64,000 bases of DNA from Bin5 sp022827195 (GTDB lineage: Bacteria; Chloroflexota; Anaerolineae; Caldilineales; Caldilineaceae), in contig OZ242331.1 of the NCBI GenBank assembly GCA_965208275.1, forward strand, positions 3,782,001 to 3,846,000, in the 5' to 3' direction. How positions within the stretch are numbered: the stretch's first letter is position 1; every line of letters begins with the position of its first letter. The notes below the pieces were generated by a model, which made no database searches, was not told where the DNA came from, and was given only the letters and a program-made list of their open reading frames with translations. Positions 18,834-27,313 of the stretch are shown here, piece by piece. Both the position numbers and the translations under genes were made by a program.

Positions 18834-20024
18834 ATGACACGCATGACAGTCGAACAGCTCCGGCAGGACCTTCCCATGACCGGGGAAATAGCCTACTTTC
18901 AGACCGGAACCTACGGCCCGGCCAGCGATTCCGTTCTCCAAGCAGTACGCGAGACAATGGAGACCGAAGCACGCCACGGCCCGGCCACGACCGCAGGCAG
19001 ACTGGCGCACAGGGACGGAGAGGCTGCCGCTCGCAGCGGACTGGCCCGCATGCTCAACGTCAAAGAGGAGGAGTTGAGCATCGACACCAACACCTCGCGC
19101 GCCATGCAGCAGATCGTGCGCGGCCTCAGCTGGCAGCCGGGCGACGAATTCGTTATGACCTCACTCGAACACGTCAGCACATACGGCCTCTCCTACTCTC
19201 TGACCGAGGAACATGGCGTCACGGTCAAGGTGATCGAGGCCGAACGCCTGACCGACGAAGAACTGCTCGCCGAACTCGCCGGCGCGCTGACCGACCGCAC
19301 ACGCCTCATCTGCCTCAGCCATGTCGCCTCCCCCAACGGCCGCCTGCTTCCTGTCAAAGAAGCAGCCGCTATCGCACATGAAGCCGGCGTCCCCGTCATG
19401 CTAGACCTCGCCCAGTCTGTCGGCACGATGCCTGTCGACCTCCAGGAACTCGACTGTGATTTTGCCGTCGGCTCCGGCCACAAATGGCTGCTGGGACCCA
19501 TGGGAACAGGATATATCTTCGTCGCTGAACACCAGATACCCGGCTTTCGTCCCAACTTCATCCCCGACCGCAGCCCGTGGACGCTGGCCGGCGACCCGAC
19601 ACCCCCGCCAACCGCCCGCTCCCGCACCGAAATCGGCACCTACAACCATGCCCTTGTCGTCGGCCTCGGCCGCGCCGTCGAAATCTTGCAAGACATCGGG
19701 CTCGACGTCATCCAGACCCGCATAGCCGACCTGACACGCCGGCTGCGGCGCGGCGTCGAGCAGATCGACCGCGCCCGCCTCATCACCCCGCTCGAACCGG
19801 AAAAGTCCGCCGGCATCACCTCGGTGATGTTTGACGGCTACACCAAGACCGACATGGACGGCTTGGCTGCACGGCTACAGGACCGCCATCAGGCGCTCGT
19901 CAAGTCCCAATGGTTGACTGCTCCGCCTGACCCGGTCAAAATCGCCATGCGAATCTCCGTCGCCGCCTTCAACGACGAAGGTGAGGTGGACCGCCTGCTG
20001 GAGGGCATCGACGAAGAACTGTAA
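18834..20024 (+). CDS. Class V aminotransferase-fold PLP enzyme
   Basis: 396 residues, the usual length of the cysteine desulfurase/isopenicillin-N-epimerase-like branch. The PLP lysine is Lys217 in GSGHKWLLGP, and the cofactor aspartate is in MLDLAQSVG upstream. The N-terminal FQTGTYGPAS is typical of the epimerase-like subgroup. It could act as an epimerase, lyase or desulfurase; no partner gene such as iscU or sufU is nearby, so a role in Fe-S assembly is unlikely. AGGA lies ~8 bases before the ATG. Confidence 0.85.
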   Translation: MTRMTVEQLRQDLPMTGEIAYFQTGTYGPASDSVLQAVRETMETEARHGPATTAGRLAHRDGEAAARSGLARMLNVKEEELSIDTNTSRAMQQIVRGLSWQPGDEFVMTSLEHVSTYGLSYSLTEEHGVTVKVIEAERLTDEELLAELAGALTDRTRLICLSHVASPNGRLLPVKEAAAIAHEAGVPVMLDLAQSVGTMPVDLQELDCDFAVGSGHKWLLGPMGTGYIFVAEHQIPGFRPNFIPDRSPWTLAGDPTPPPTARSRTEIGTYNHALVVGLGRAVEILQDIGLDVIQTRIADLTRRLRRGVEQIDRARLITPLEPEKSAGITSVMFDGYTKTDMDGLAARLQDRHQALVKSQWLTAPPDPVKIAMRISVAAFNDEGEVDRLLEGIDEEL

Positions 20025-20093
20025 CGGCAGCCGCAGAAGATGACTGCCAGGACCTGCAACCCATAACCTCCCACCGTCAGAAGGATAAACAAA

Positions 20094-21182
20094 ATGCCTG
20101 AACGTCTGGTACTCTGGGGGCCGCCCGTTGTGGAGAGAGTTCCCGCCGACCCCGACTATGCCGAATTCCTGCCCGGCTGGGTGCAGAAGTGCGCCGATGT
20201 CGGGGTGGCCAAAATCATCGGCGGGGACAAAACGCTCGCGCTGACCGAGGCCGCCCACGCCGTCGGAATCAAGGTCGATCCCTATGTCAACTACAACTCC
20301 TTTCCCCGCCACGGCAGCGCCCGCGTGCGCTACGGCTGGTCGCTCGACTTCCTGCGCCCACCCGTGACCGCCGACGAGGCGCGCGCCATCATGGACCGAC
20401 ACCGCCCCATCTTCGACAACCCGCAGGTGGGCACCTCTATGACCGACTTCGCCCGCCAAAATCCACAGTACCGCAGCTTCACGCGGGACCGGTCCTATAC
20501 GCTCCAGCCCGGCGAGGACCTCTACCTCAGCCCTGCCTTCCCCGAAGTGCGCGCCGAACAGACACAGCTCTTCGTTGAGACACTGGCCCAGACCCAGGGC
20601 GATGGCATTCAGGTAGAATTCGTACTCGGAAACGAAGACGAAAACGGCGCCGTGACCTACGGCTACGAAGACCGCACCGTCGCCGAATTCCAGGCCAAAC
20701 ACGGCAAGGACCCCTTCGACCTGCCTAACGACGACCGCGACTGGCTGCAGTTCCGCGCCGACTATGTCACGCTCGCATTGACCGAGATGCGCGCCGCAGT
20801 CAAACAGGAGAACCCGGACGCCGTCTTCTCAACCACCCTGATCGCCGGCGAAAAAGAGGACTATCTCAAACTCCTGCACGACTGGCCAGCCTGGATCGAA
20901 CAGGGACTGATCGACGAGTTCTACATCTGGTTCCGCACCAACTCGGACCTGGACGCGCTCGAACGCCAGCTGGGCTACGCCGTCGACGTCGCCGCCGGAC
21001 GCACGCCTGTCATCGCCGAGTTCTCCTGCTACCATCCCGGCAGCTTTCAGGAACCCGACCTTATGCTGCGCGCGGCCGAGGTGGCCATGGGCTGTGGGGC
21101 AGATGGCGTCGGCATCTACCGCAGCCACGCAGTGGAGCAACTCAATTTCTGGCCTGTTTTGGAGAAGATGGCGAAACTGTGA
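20094..21182 (+). CDS. Glycoside-hydrolase-like TIM-barrel protein
   Basis: 362 residues, no signal peptide. The sequence alternates strands and helices as in the GHL10/DUF187-like barrels: GIKVDPYVNYNSF, then EDLYLSPAFPEVRAEQ, GDGIQVEFVLGNE and YGYEDRTVAEFQ, followed by WLQFRADYVTLALTEMRAAV. Acidic residues at barrel-strand ends (VEFVLGNEDE, FIAEFS-like IAEFSCYHP) are candidate catalytic groups. It is probably a cytoplasmic glycosidase-like enzyme, but assignment to a CAZy family cannot be made by eye. AGAAGGA precedes the ATG. It follows the PLP enzyme by 69 bases. Confidence 0.55.
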   Translation: MPERLVLWGPPVVERVPADPDYAEFLPGWVQKCADVGVAKIIGGDKTLALTEAAHAVGIKVDPYVNYNSFPRHGSARVRYGWSLDFLRPPVTADEARAIMDRHRPIFDNPQVGTSMTDFARQNPQYRSFTRDRSYTLQPGEDLYLSPAFPEVRAEQTQLFVETLAQTQGDGIQVEFVLGNEDENGAVTYGYEDRTVAEFQAKHGKDPFDLPNDDRDWLQFRADYVTLALTEMRAAVKQENPDAVFSTTLIAGEKEDYLKLLHDWPAWIEQGLIDEFYIWFRTNSDLDALERQLGYAVDVAAGRTPVIAEFSCYHPGSFQEPDLMLRAAEVAMGCGADGVGIYRSHAVEQLNFWPVLEKMAKL

Positions 21183-21207
21183 GGGAGGCCGCGGCGTAAA
21201 CAGGAAC

Positions 21208-21450
21208 TTAGCGCCTGTGAAGCTCCGCGCGCGTCCAACCGGGCGAGCCGTTGGTACCCAAATCTGTCTCCTGGTCCAAAAGTGCCAGATGCTTTCGTTT
21301 TGCGACTTCATATAGATCTTCTCGCTCAACCAGTTCGGTCAAGAGGTCCACCATCAATGCCGACAGAGAACGATCCTGATCTATCGCTAACTTCTTCGCC
21401 TTGCGCAGTATTGAGCGAGGAAGCGAGAGCGTAACGTCTTTTTTGTCCAT
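21208..21450 (-). CDS. RHH (CopG-like) antitoxin without toxin
   Basis: 80 residues starting MDKKDVTLSLPRSILRKAKK, a ribbon-helix-helix N-terminus, then LSALMVDLLTELVERED and a C-terminal tail ending WTRAELHRR. This tail pattern is typical of antitoxins that precede PIN-domain toxins. AGGAC lies a few bases upstream of the ATG. No PIN gene follows: the stop lies 25 bases from the convergent barrel gene. It is either an orphan regulator or a remnant of a toxin-antitoxin pair. Confidence 0.75.
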   Translation of the reverse strand: MDKKDVTLSLPRSILRKAKKLAIDQDRSLSALMVDLLTELVEREDLYEVAKRKHLALLDQETDLGTNGSPGWTRAELHRR

Positions 21451-21598
21451 GCGCAGTAGTCCTATCGCCAATTGGCACAAGAAAATGTGCCACACGCTTT
21501 TGCGTGCTCATTCTACATTGTGCCGCTTCTGATTGCCATGCTACGTTCTGAGAAATGAGACCCTCTTCAATCGCTACCCATCCTATAGGAGGCACAAA

Positions 21599-22474
21599 GT
21601 GTCCTACTATGTAGCCGCCTATGACACCGAGGCCGTATACCCCTGGTGGGATGGACGCCAAAGGGGTTTCAGCTACACGCCCGCGCACATCACCGAGTTT
21701 CTGGAAGGCGTGACCGCGGTCGCCGAAGTGCATCTGCAGCGCGACGCGCCGGCTTCCTTTTTCCTGGTCGCCAAAATGCTCGAACTCGCCGGCGCGCAAC
21801 TGCGCGCCATCCTCGACCATCCGCTCTTCGACATCCAGTGCCATACCTTCACCCATCCAAACCTGATCGCCCTGCGCGACGACAAGTCCGCGCTCCGATA
21901 CGAGCTGGCCGACGCCAAAAAACTGATCGAAGACACCTTCGGCCGCGAGGTGATCGGCCTGACCGCGCCCGGCGGCTACACCGACGGCTTCCGCGGCCAC
22001 CCCACCGTTCTCGAAGTCATGTGGGAGGCCGGTTACCGCTATGTGCGCAGCGTCGGCAAAGGTCCCAAAGGCACCCTGCCCGCCCTGCTCGACCAGCCCT
22101 TCTGGTATACCCAGGACGGATTCCCCAAACTGCTGGAAACACCCTCCCATGCCTGGCACGACAACATCCTGACCGGCCAGCCGGCCCAAGTTCATTGGCC
22201 GCCGCTCTTGCCCTGGCCGTATCCCGAAAAAATGCCCCGGGACGCACAGGGCGTCTACCAAGCCTACGCGCCCGGCATCGACTACGCTGTCCGGCACGGT
22301 CTTCTCTACTACATGCCTATCTTCCACCCCTGGTCCATCTACCGCGTCGACAAACAGGCCGCGCAGATAGCCATGCTGCTGGACGATGCCGGCGCCAAAA
22401 TGGAGATAACCTCCTGCACCCCCATCTACCATCACATCCACCGGCATCCCGCCCTCGCGGCTGACAAAGTGTGA
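21599..22474 (+). CDS. Polysaccharide deacetylase (NodB-like)
   Basis: 291 residues. The GTG at 21599 is preferred over an upstream ATG because AGGAGG (about 21587-21592) is ideally placed. NodB motifs are present: AYDTEAVYP (catalytic and metal Asp), FDIQCHTFTHPNL (the HxxxH metal pair) and LTAPGGYTDGF. It probably removes N- or O-acetyl groups from a glycan, or acts as one of the cytoplasmic allantoinase-like deacetylases, since no signal peptide is seen. It starts a run of closely spaced sugar-metabolism genes (deacetylase, oxidoreductase, two isomerases). Confidence 0.85.
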   Translation: MSYYVAAYDTEAVYPWWDGRQRGFSYTPAHITEFLEGVTAVAEVHLQRDAPASFFLVAKMLELAGAQLRAILDHPLFDIQCHTFTHPNLIALRDDKSALRYELADAKKLIEDTFGREVIGLTAPGGYTDGFRGHPTVLEVMWEAGYRYVRSVGKGPKGTLPALLDQPFWYTQDGFPKLLETPSHAWHDNILTGQPAQVHWPPLLPWPYPEKMPRDAQGVYQAYAPGIDYAVRHGLLYYMPIFHPWSIYRVDKQAAQIAMLLDDAGAKMEITSCTPIYHHIHRHPALAADKV

Positions 22475-22490
22475 ATCGAAAGACACCAGC

Positions 22491-23540
22491 ATGACAGACC
22501 AGACCCCAATCAACGTAGGCATCGCCGGCCTCGGCCGGACCGGCTGGAACAACCACGCCAACGCTTTCGCCCACCTCCCCGAACAGTTCCGCGTCGTTGC
22601 CGTCTGCGACCCCGACCCCGAACGGCAGGCCGAAGCCATCGAACGCTTCGACTGCCTCGCCTACGCCACCTACGACGAGCTGGTGGCCGATGAGGCCGTC
22701 GAGCTCATGGTCGTAGCCACGCCCAGCAATCTCCACGCCGAACAGTCGATCGCAGCCATGCGCGCGGGTCGGCACGTCATCGTCGAAAAGCCGATGGCCA
22801 GCGACCTTGCCGGCGCAGACGCCATGATCGCCGTCGCCAAGGAGACCGGCCGCATCCTCACCGTGCACCAGAATCTGCGCTACGCCGCCGACTTCGTCAA
22901 AGTGAAAGAGGTCATCGGCTCCGGCGTCCTCGGCCGAATTATCGAAATCCGCATCCACAACGGCCGCTTCGACCGCCGCTGGGACTGGCAAACTTCCAAG
23001 CGCTTCGGCGGCGGCATGCTCAACAACAGCGGTCCCCACTTCGTCGACATGGGCATACTCCTGATCGATGACCCCGAACCGGAAGTCTTCTGCCACATGG
23101 AGACCACGCCCCTCTACGCCGGCGACGCAGACAGCCACGTCAAGGTCATCCTCAAACCCAAACGCGGACCGCTCGTCGAAATCAACATCATCACCGCCTG
23201 CGCCTTTCCCCAGCCCAACTTTCTCGTACTGGGTACGCAGGGCACGCTCGTCTGCGACCACAACGAAGCCCACTGGCGCTATTTCGACCCCGCCGACGCG
23301 CCGCCCCTGATCCTGGACGAAGCGCCCATTGCCCGCGACCGCACCTACAATCGCGAGCAGCTCCCCTGGAAAGAAGAGCGCGTTCACCTTCCCTACGACG
23401 GCGCCGGCAATGTACAGGCGCTCTACCGCTCCCTCTACGCCGCCATCCGCGCAGGAGCCGAGCCGGACATCACGCCTGAAAGCGTGCGCGCCCAGATCGC
23501 CGTCCTCGAAAAATGCCGCGAACTCAACCCCGGCGCATAA
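22491..23540 (+). CDS. Gfo/Idh/MocA family oxidoreductase
   Basis: 349 residues. The N-terminal Rossmann fold has VGIAGLGRTGWN and the VCDPDPER loop; the catalytic-region motif is EKPMASDLAGAD near residue 98. The C-terminal alpha/beta domain includes GGGMLNNSGPHFVDM with the usual histidine. The family oxidises or reduces sugars and inositols with NAD(P). It lies 17 bases after the deacetylase and upstream of two epimerase-like barrels, a common arrangement for inositol or rare-sugar catabolism. Confidence 0.92.
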   Translation: MTDQTPINVGIAGLGRTGWNNHANAFAHLPEQFRVVAVCDPDPERQAEAIERFDCLAYATYDELVADEAVELMVVATPSNLHAEQSIAAMRAGRHVIVEKPMASDLAGADAMIAVAKETGRILTVHQNLRYAADFVKVKEVIGSGVLGRIIEIRIHNGRFDRRWDWQTSKRFGGGMLNNSGPHFVDMGILLIDDPEPEVFCHMETTPLYAGDADSHVKVILKPKRGPLVEINIITACAFPQPNFLVLGTQGTLVCDHNEAHWRYFDPADAPPLILDEAPIARDRTYNREQLPWKEERVHLPYDGAGNVQALYRSLYAAIRAGAEPDITPESVRAQIAVLEKCRELNPGA

Positions 23541-23606
23541 TTCGCTGGATCTCAATGCCGCAAATCAATTGGCCAAAACCGCTTTCAAGAATGAAGGAAG
23601 TATCGC

Positions 23607-24482
23607 ATGGAGCTTTCCTGCACATCCGTCATGCTGCCCCGCTGGGGGCTGGATGAGACATTCGACAATCTGCAATCCTACGGCTACGACGCCGTGGAGC
23701 TGCGCTGCCGCTACAACCCCGACGATCCCAACGTCGAACCCTCCTTCTGGGGCCGCCACCTCACCGACGTAAGCCCCGACAACATCGTCGACAAAGCCCC
23801 GCAGATTCGCGCCGCAGCACAGCGCACCGGTCTGCGCGTCGCCGCGCTGGCGCCAAACTTTGTGTATAGCGAAACGGAAGTGATTGTGAAACTCTTCAAG
23901 GGCGCCCTGGCCATCGACGCCGACCGGCCCCCGTTGATCCGCATCGGCGCGCCCGGTCACGACCGCACCAGACCCTACTGGCCGCAGTTCCACGCCGCCC
24001 GCGCCGGCTTTGCCAGCCTGACTGAACTGGCGCGCACACACGGGGTCAAGGTGATCTACGAAATCCACACCGGCACCATCGCCGTCACCGCCTCGCGCAC
24101 GCTCGAGCTGCTGCGCGATCTCGACCCCAACCACATCGGCGCCATTTACGATATACAGAACATGGTCGAAGTCGGCATCGAGGATACCCGCATGGGCCTG
24201 GACCTGCTCGGCCCCTACCTGGCCCACTGCCATGTCGGCAACCGTGTGCCCGAGGCGGCCGGTCGCACCGACGCCGGCAATATCGCCTGGAACTGGCGCG
24301 GCGCGCGCCTGGGAGAGGGCCTTGCCGACATTCCACAATTGATGAACGACCTAAAAACCGTGGGTTATGAGGGCGCCGTCTCTCTCGAGCTGTTCACACC
24401 CGAAAACTTCGCCGCCGGCAACGATGACGAGATCGTCAGGTCGGAAGGGGCCTATCTGCGCGAGTTGATGGGGCGCGCCTGA
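23607..24482 (+). CDS. Sugar phosphate isomerase/epimerase (AP-endonuclease-2-like barrel)
   Basis: 291 residues. TIM-barrel pattern of the xylose-isomerase-like superfamily: LQSYGYDAVELRC at the start, then KVIYEIHTGT, HIGAIYDIQNMVEVG, LAHCHVGNR and GYEGAVSLELF. The Glu, Asp, His and Glu residues in these four segments fit the divalent-metal site. Probable 3-keto-sugar isomerase/epimerase or inosose dehydratase-like enzyme acting on the product of the adjacent Gfo/Idh/MocA enzyme. A second member follows directly. Confidence 0.9.
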   Translation: MELSCTSVMLPRWGLDETFDNLQSYGYDAVELRCRYNPDDPNVEPSFWGRHLTDVSPDNIVDKAPQIRAAAQRTGLRVAALAPNFVYSETEVIVKLFKGALAIDADRPPLIRIGAPGHDRTRPYWPQFHAARAGFASLTELARTHGVKVIYEIHTGTIAVTASRTLELLRDLDPNHIGAIYDIQNMVEVGIEDTRMGLDLLGPYLAHCHVGNRVPEAAGRTDAGNIAWNWRGARLGEGLADIPQLMNDLKTVGYEGAVSLELFTPENFAAGNDDEIVRSEGAYLRELMGRA

Positions 24483-24512
24483 CCCACCGCACTACTTCAG
24501 GACTGAATCGCG

Positions 24513-25322
24513 ATGAAATATGCCATCTGCAACGAGCTCTTCGAGGGCTGGCCCCTGGACAAGACCGCGGCCTTCGTCGCCGACCTCGGCTACCACGGCC
24601 TCGAACTGGCGCCATTTACCCTCTGCGAGCTTGTAAGCGACCTTTCCAGCGCCCAACGGCGTAAAATCCGCTACACTATCGAAAACGCCGGGCTGTCTGT
24701 GGTCGGCCTGCACTGGCTGCTCGCGCACACCAACGGCTTCCAACTGAACGACCCCGACCCGGCCGTCCGCGCCCGCACCGCGCAATATCTTCTCGACCTG
24801 ATCGACTGCTGCGCCGAACTCGGCGGCGAGCTCCTCGTTTTCGGCTCGCCCCAGCAGCGCGACATCCCGCCCGGCCGCGCGCCCGCCGAGGCCTGGGAAT
24901 CGACCGTAGAGATCATGCACCGCTGCGGCGAGCGCGCACTGCAGCAGGGCGTCCTCTTCTGTATCGAACCCCTCAGCCGCAACGAGACCAACTTCATCAT
25001 CAGCGTGGATGAGGCCGCGGAGCTGGTGCGCCAAGTCGACCACGCCGGTCTGCAGATGATGGTCGATGTCAAGGCCATGAGCAGCGACGTCCGCCCCATC
25101 CCGCAGCAGATCCGTACTGCGCACCCCCTCTTCCACCATGTCCATCTCAACGATCCCAACCTGCGCGGGCCAGGCATGGGTGAGCTCGATTTCGGCCCCA
25201 TATTGCAGACCCTGACCGACCTCGACTACACGCGCTGGCTCTCCGTCGAAGTCTTCGACTTCACACCCGGCGCCGAGCGCACCGCCCGCGAAAGCCTCGC
25301 CTACCTGAAACACAATCCATGA
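24513..25322 (+). CDS. Sugar phosphate isomerase/epimerase (second copy)
   Basis: 269 residues, the same superfamily as its neighbour but clearly diverged. Metal-site segments are LGYHGLELAPF at the N-terminus, GVLFCIEPLSRNETNF, LQMMVDVKAMSS, HHVHLNDPN and WLSVEVFDF. It starts 31 bases after the previous gene and ends the sugar cluster before a 219-base gap holding a strong promoter. Having two different barrel epimerases next to one dehydrogenase suggests successive steps of one pathway. Confidence 0.9.
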   Translation: MKYAICNELFEGWPLDKTAAFVADLGYHGLELAPFTLCELVSDLSSAQRRKIRYTIENAGLSVVGLHWLLAHTNGFQLNDPDPAVRARTAQYLLDLIDCCAELGGELLVFGSPQQRDIPPGRAPAEAWESTVEIMHRCGERALQQGVLFCIEPLSRNETNFIISVDEAAELVRQVDHAGLQMMVDVKAMSSDVRPIPQQIRTAHPLFHHVHLNDPNLRGPGMGELDFGPILQTLTDLDYTRWLSVEVFDFTPGAERTARESLAYLKHNP

Positions 25323-25409
25323 GGGGAGAACCAAAAGGATCTAAATTTCCCTCTCTGTTCTCTCGCCTATACACTGATTTCTCGCTGGCCGGATCACGAT
25401 TAAAGGCGT

Positions 25410-25437
25410 TTGACACCAGATGATTTCTCTGTAGAAT
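25410..25437 (+). promoter_or_regulatory. Sigma70-like promoter of the peptide-type ABC operon
   Basis: TTGACA (25410-25415), a 16-base spacer and TAGAAT (25432-25437). The -35 matches consensus exactly and the -10 at five of six positions. The leader to the first binding-protein gene is ~100 bases. Confidence 0.65.
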
Positions 25438-25541
25438 AGGGTCATTCCGACTGCGCCCGCAGCTTCAATTGCCGGTGCATTGGAGTATTCCATTCCTCAT
25501 CCTCAGTTCGGAAAACTTCAGACAAAAGGAGACTCGAAACG

Positions 25542-27134
25542 ATGGCACTCCGCAAGACACTTTTACGAACAGCTGTACCGCTGGCAGCTGTCCTGCTCGT
25601 AGCGATCCTGGCCGCCGCGTGCGTGGCGCCGGTCGACACGAGTGGGGACATGATGGAAGAAGAGATGAAGGTGCTCACCGTCGCCGTTGCCCAGGAGCCG
25701 ACGGCCCTGGAGGCAACACTGGCCGCCGGTGAAACCAACTGCAATGGCTGCCGCAACGTCATGGAGATGCTGGTCAGGCGCAACTACGAGACCGGTGAAG
25801 TCCTCCCCATGCTGGCCACCAGCTGGGAACGGGTCGATGAGTACACGATCCAGTTTACGCTGCGCGAGGGCGTAACCTTCCACGACGGCTCACCCCTCAA
25901 CGCCGAAGCCGTCGCCACCAGCATCAACTACATGTGGGAGGCCGAACTGGTCAACGTCCTGACCGGCTTCGTCGGCGGTGTCCTCAGCTCCGAAGCTGTG
26001 AGCGAGTACGTCGTCAACGTCTCGGCCCAGGACCCCGACCCGATCCTGCTGGAGAAGTTGTACTTCGTCGTCATCTCCTCCGCCAAGCAGATCAACGAAG
26101 AGCCGGAAACCTATGCCACCAAGCTCGTAGGCACCGGCCCCTACATGATGGATGAGTGGCGCCGCGGCGAGTCGATCACCTACGTCGTCAACCCGGACTG
26201 GTGGGGACATGGCGACCCCGAAGCGGCCGGCGGCAAGGTCACCTTCGACAAGCTGGTCTATCGCTTCCTGCCCGAAGACACAGTGCGCGCAGCAGCCGCA
26301 CAGGCCGGTGAGGTCGACATCTCGCAGTTTGTCACGCCCGACCAGTGTCAGTCCGCCGCTGCCGACCCCAACCTGCGCTGCGAGTCCGCGGCCAGCGTTG
26401 AGACCATGTTCGCACGCATGGGCAACAAGGGTCTCTTCGAGGACATTCGCGTGCGCCGGGCCTTCAACCTTGCTATCGACAAAGATCTGATCGTCAATAC
26501 GATCCTGGGCGGCGCCGCAACCACCACCGGACAGATCGTCAACGCGACCGCCACAGGGCACAACCCGAACCTTGAGCCCTATCCCTACGACGCGGACGAG
26601 GCGCGCGCACTGCTCGAAGCCGCCGCCGCTGACGGCGTAGACATCGGCGAGGAGTTCACCCTCGCCTCACGCCAGGGCCTCCACGCCGGCCACGTAGAGG
26701 TCATTCAGGCCATTGGCGGGATGCTCAGCGAGGTAGGCTTCAACCCCACCGTCGCTGTCATGCCCCCGGACACCTTCAACCCCTCCTTCGGCCACAATTG
26801 GGCCGAGATGGAAGGCCAGCCACGCTGGGTCGCCGTCCACCTGCACGGCAATGAGATCCTCGACCTCTGGTTCTCCTATGTCAACTACTTCGTCTGCGAC
26901 GGCCCCGTCTCCCAATACTGCAACGAGGAAGTCGACAGGCTGTGGGAAGAGGCCCGCACCCTCTCGGGTGAGGCCCGCGACCTGAAGCTGCAGGAGGCCG
27001 CCCAGGTCGCCTACGATGACTACGCGCACGGCCTGATCGCCCACATGGACCTCGCCTACCTGGTCAGCGAAGACCTGGAATGGACTGTGAAACTGGACCA
27101 CCGCATACAGGCTAAGGAGATGGCTCCCAAATAA
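25542..27134 (+). CDS. Family 5 ABC substrate-binding lipoprotein (copy 1)
   Basis: 530 residues. A lipoprotein signal peptide ends in the lipobox LAAAC (Cys near residue 27). The mature part is a DppA/OppA-type binding protein: SWERVDEYTIQFTLREGVTF, then DGSPLNAEAVATSINY, with LVGTGPYMMDEWRRGE and RRAFNLAIDKDLIV. It captures peptides, nickel chelates or oligosaccharides outside the membrane and delivers them to the permeases at 29162 and 30175. AAGGAGA precedes the ATG. The next gene is a near-duplicate. No ATPase gene is present in this cluster, so the ATPases must lie elsewhere. Confidence 0.93.
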   Translation: MALRKTLLRTAVPLAAVLLVAILAAACVAPVDTSGDMMEEEMKVLTVAVAQEPTALEATLAAGETNCNGCRNVMEMLVRRNYETGEVLPMLATSWERVDEYTIQFTLREGVTFHDGSPLNAEAVATSINYMWEAELVNVLTGFVGGVLSSEAVSEYVVNVSAQDPDPILLEKLYFVVISSAKQINEEPETYATKLVGTGPYMMDEWRRGESITYVVNPDWWGHGDPEAAGGKVTFDKLVYRFLPEDTVRAAAAQAGEVDISQFVTPDQCQSAAADPNLRCESAASVETMFARMGNKGLFEDIRVRRAFNLAIDKDLIVNTILGGAATTTGQIVNATATGHNPNLEPYPYDADEARALLEAAAADGVDIGEEFTLASRQGLHAGHVEVIQAIGGMLSEVGFNPTVAVMPPDTFNPSFGHNWAEMEGQPRWVAVHLHGNEILDLWFSYVNYFVCDGPVSQYCNEEVDRLWEEARTLSGEARDLKLQEAAQVAYDDYAHGLIAHMDLAYLVSEDLEWTVKLDHRIQAKEMAPK

Positions 27135-27163
27135 GAGGAGGTCGTAGCTGTCCCGCCGGTCAA

Positions 27164-27190
27164 CGCGCAAGGGTCTCTTGCCCTTGCGCG
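27164..27190 (+). terminator. Hairpin between the two binding-protein genes
   Basis: A perfect 10-bp inverted repeat, CGCGCAAGGG and CCCTTGCGCG, around a 7-base loop, followed by GGTTCTTCC. The T-tract is weak, so it may act as a partial terminator or an mRNA 3'-end stabiliser that raises binding-protein expression over the permeases. Confidence 0.6.
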
Positions 27191-27313
27191 GTTCTTCCGG
27201 CGAAATCACCAAACCGAATAGTGCCGGCAACCAATAAGGTTACATATCGAACCAGCCATTGCATTCGACATGTAGCCAACCTTCTCCAATTACCTTAGAG
27301 GAGACCCGCAACG

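Noticed and set aside
18834..20024. IscS/SufS cysteine desulfurase for Fe-S assembly or selenium delivery
   Set aside because: No scaffold or selenium genes adjacent, and the N-terminus fits the epimerase-like subgroup.
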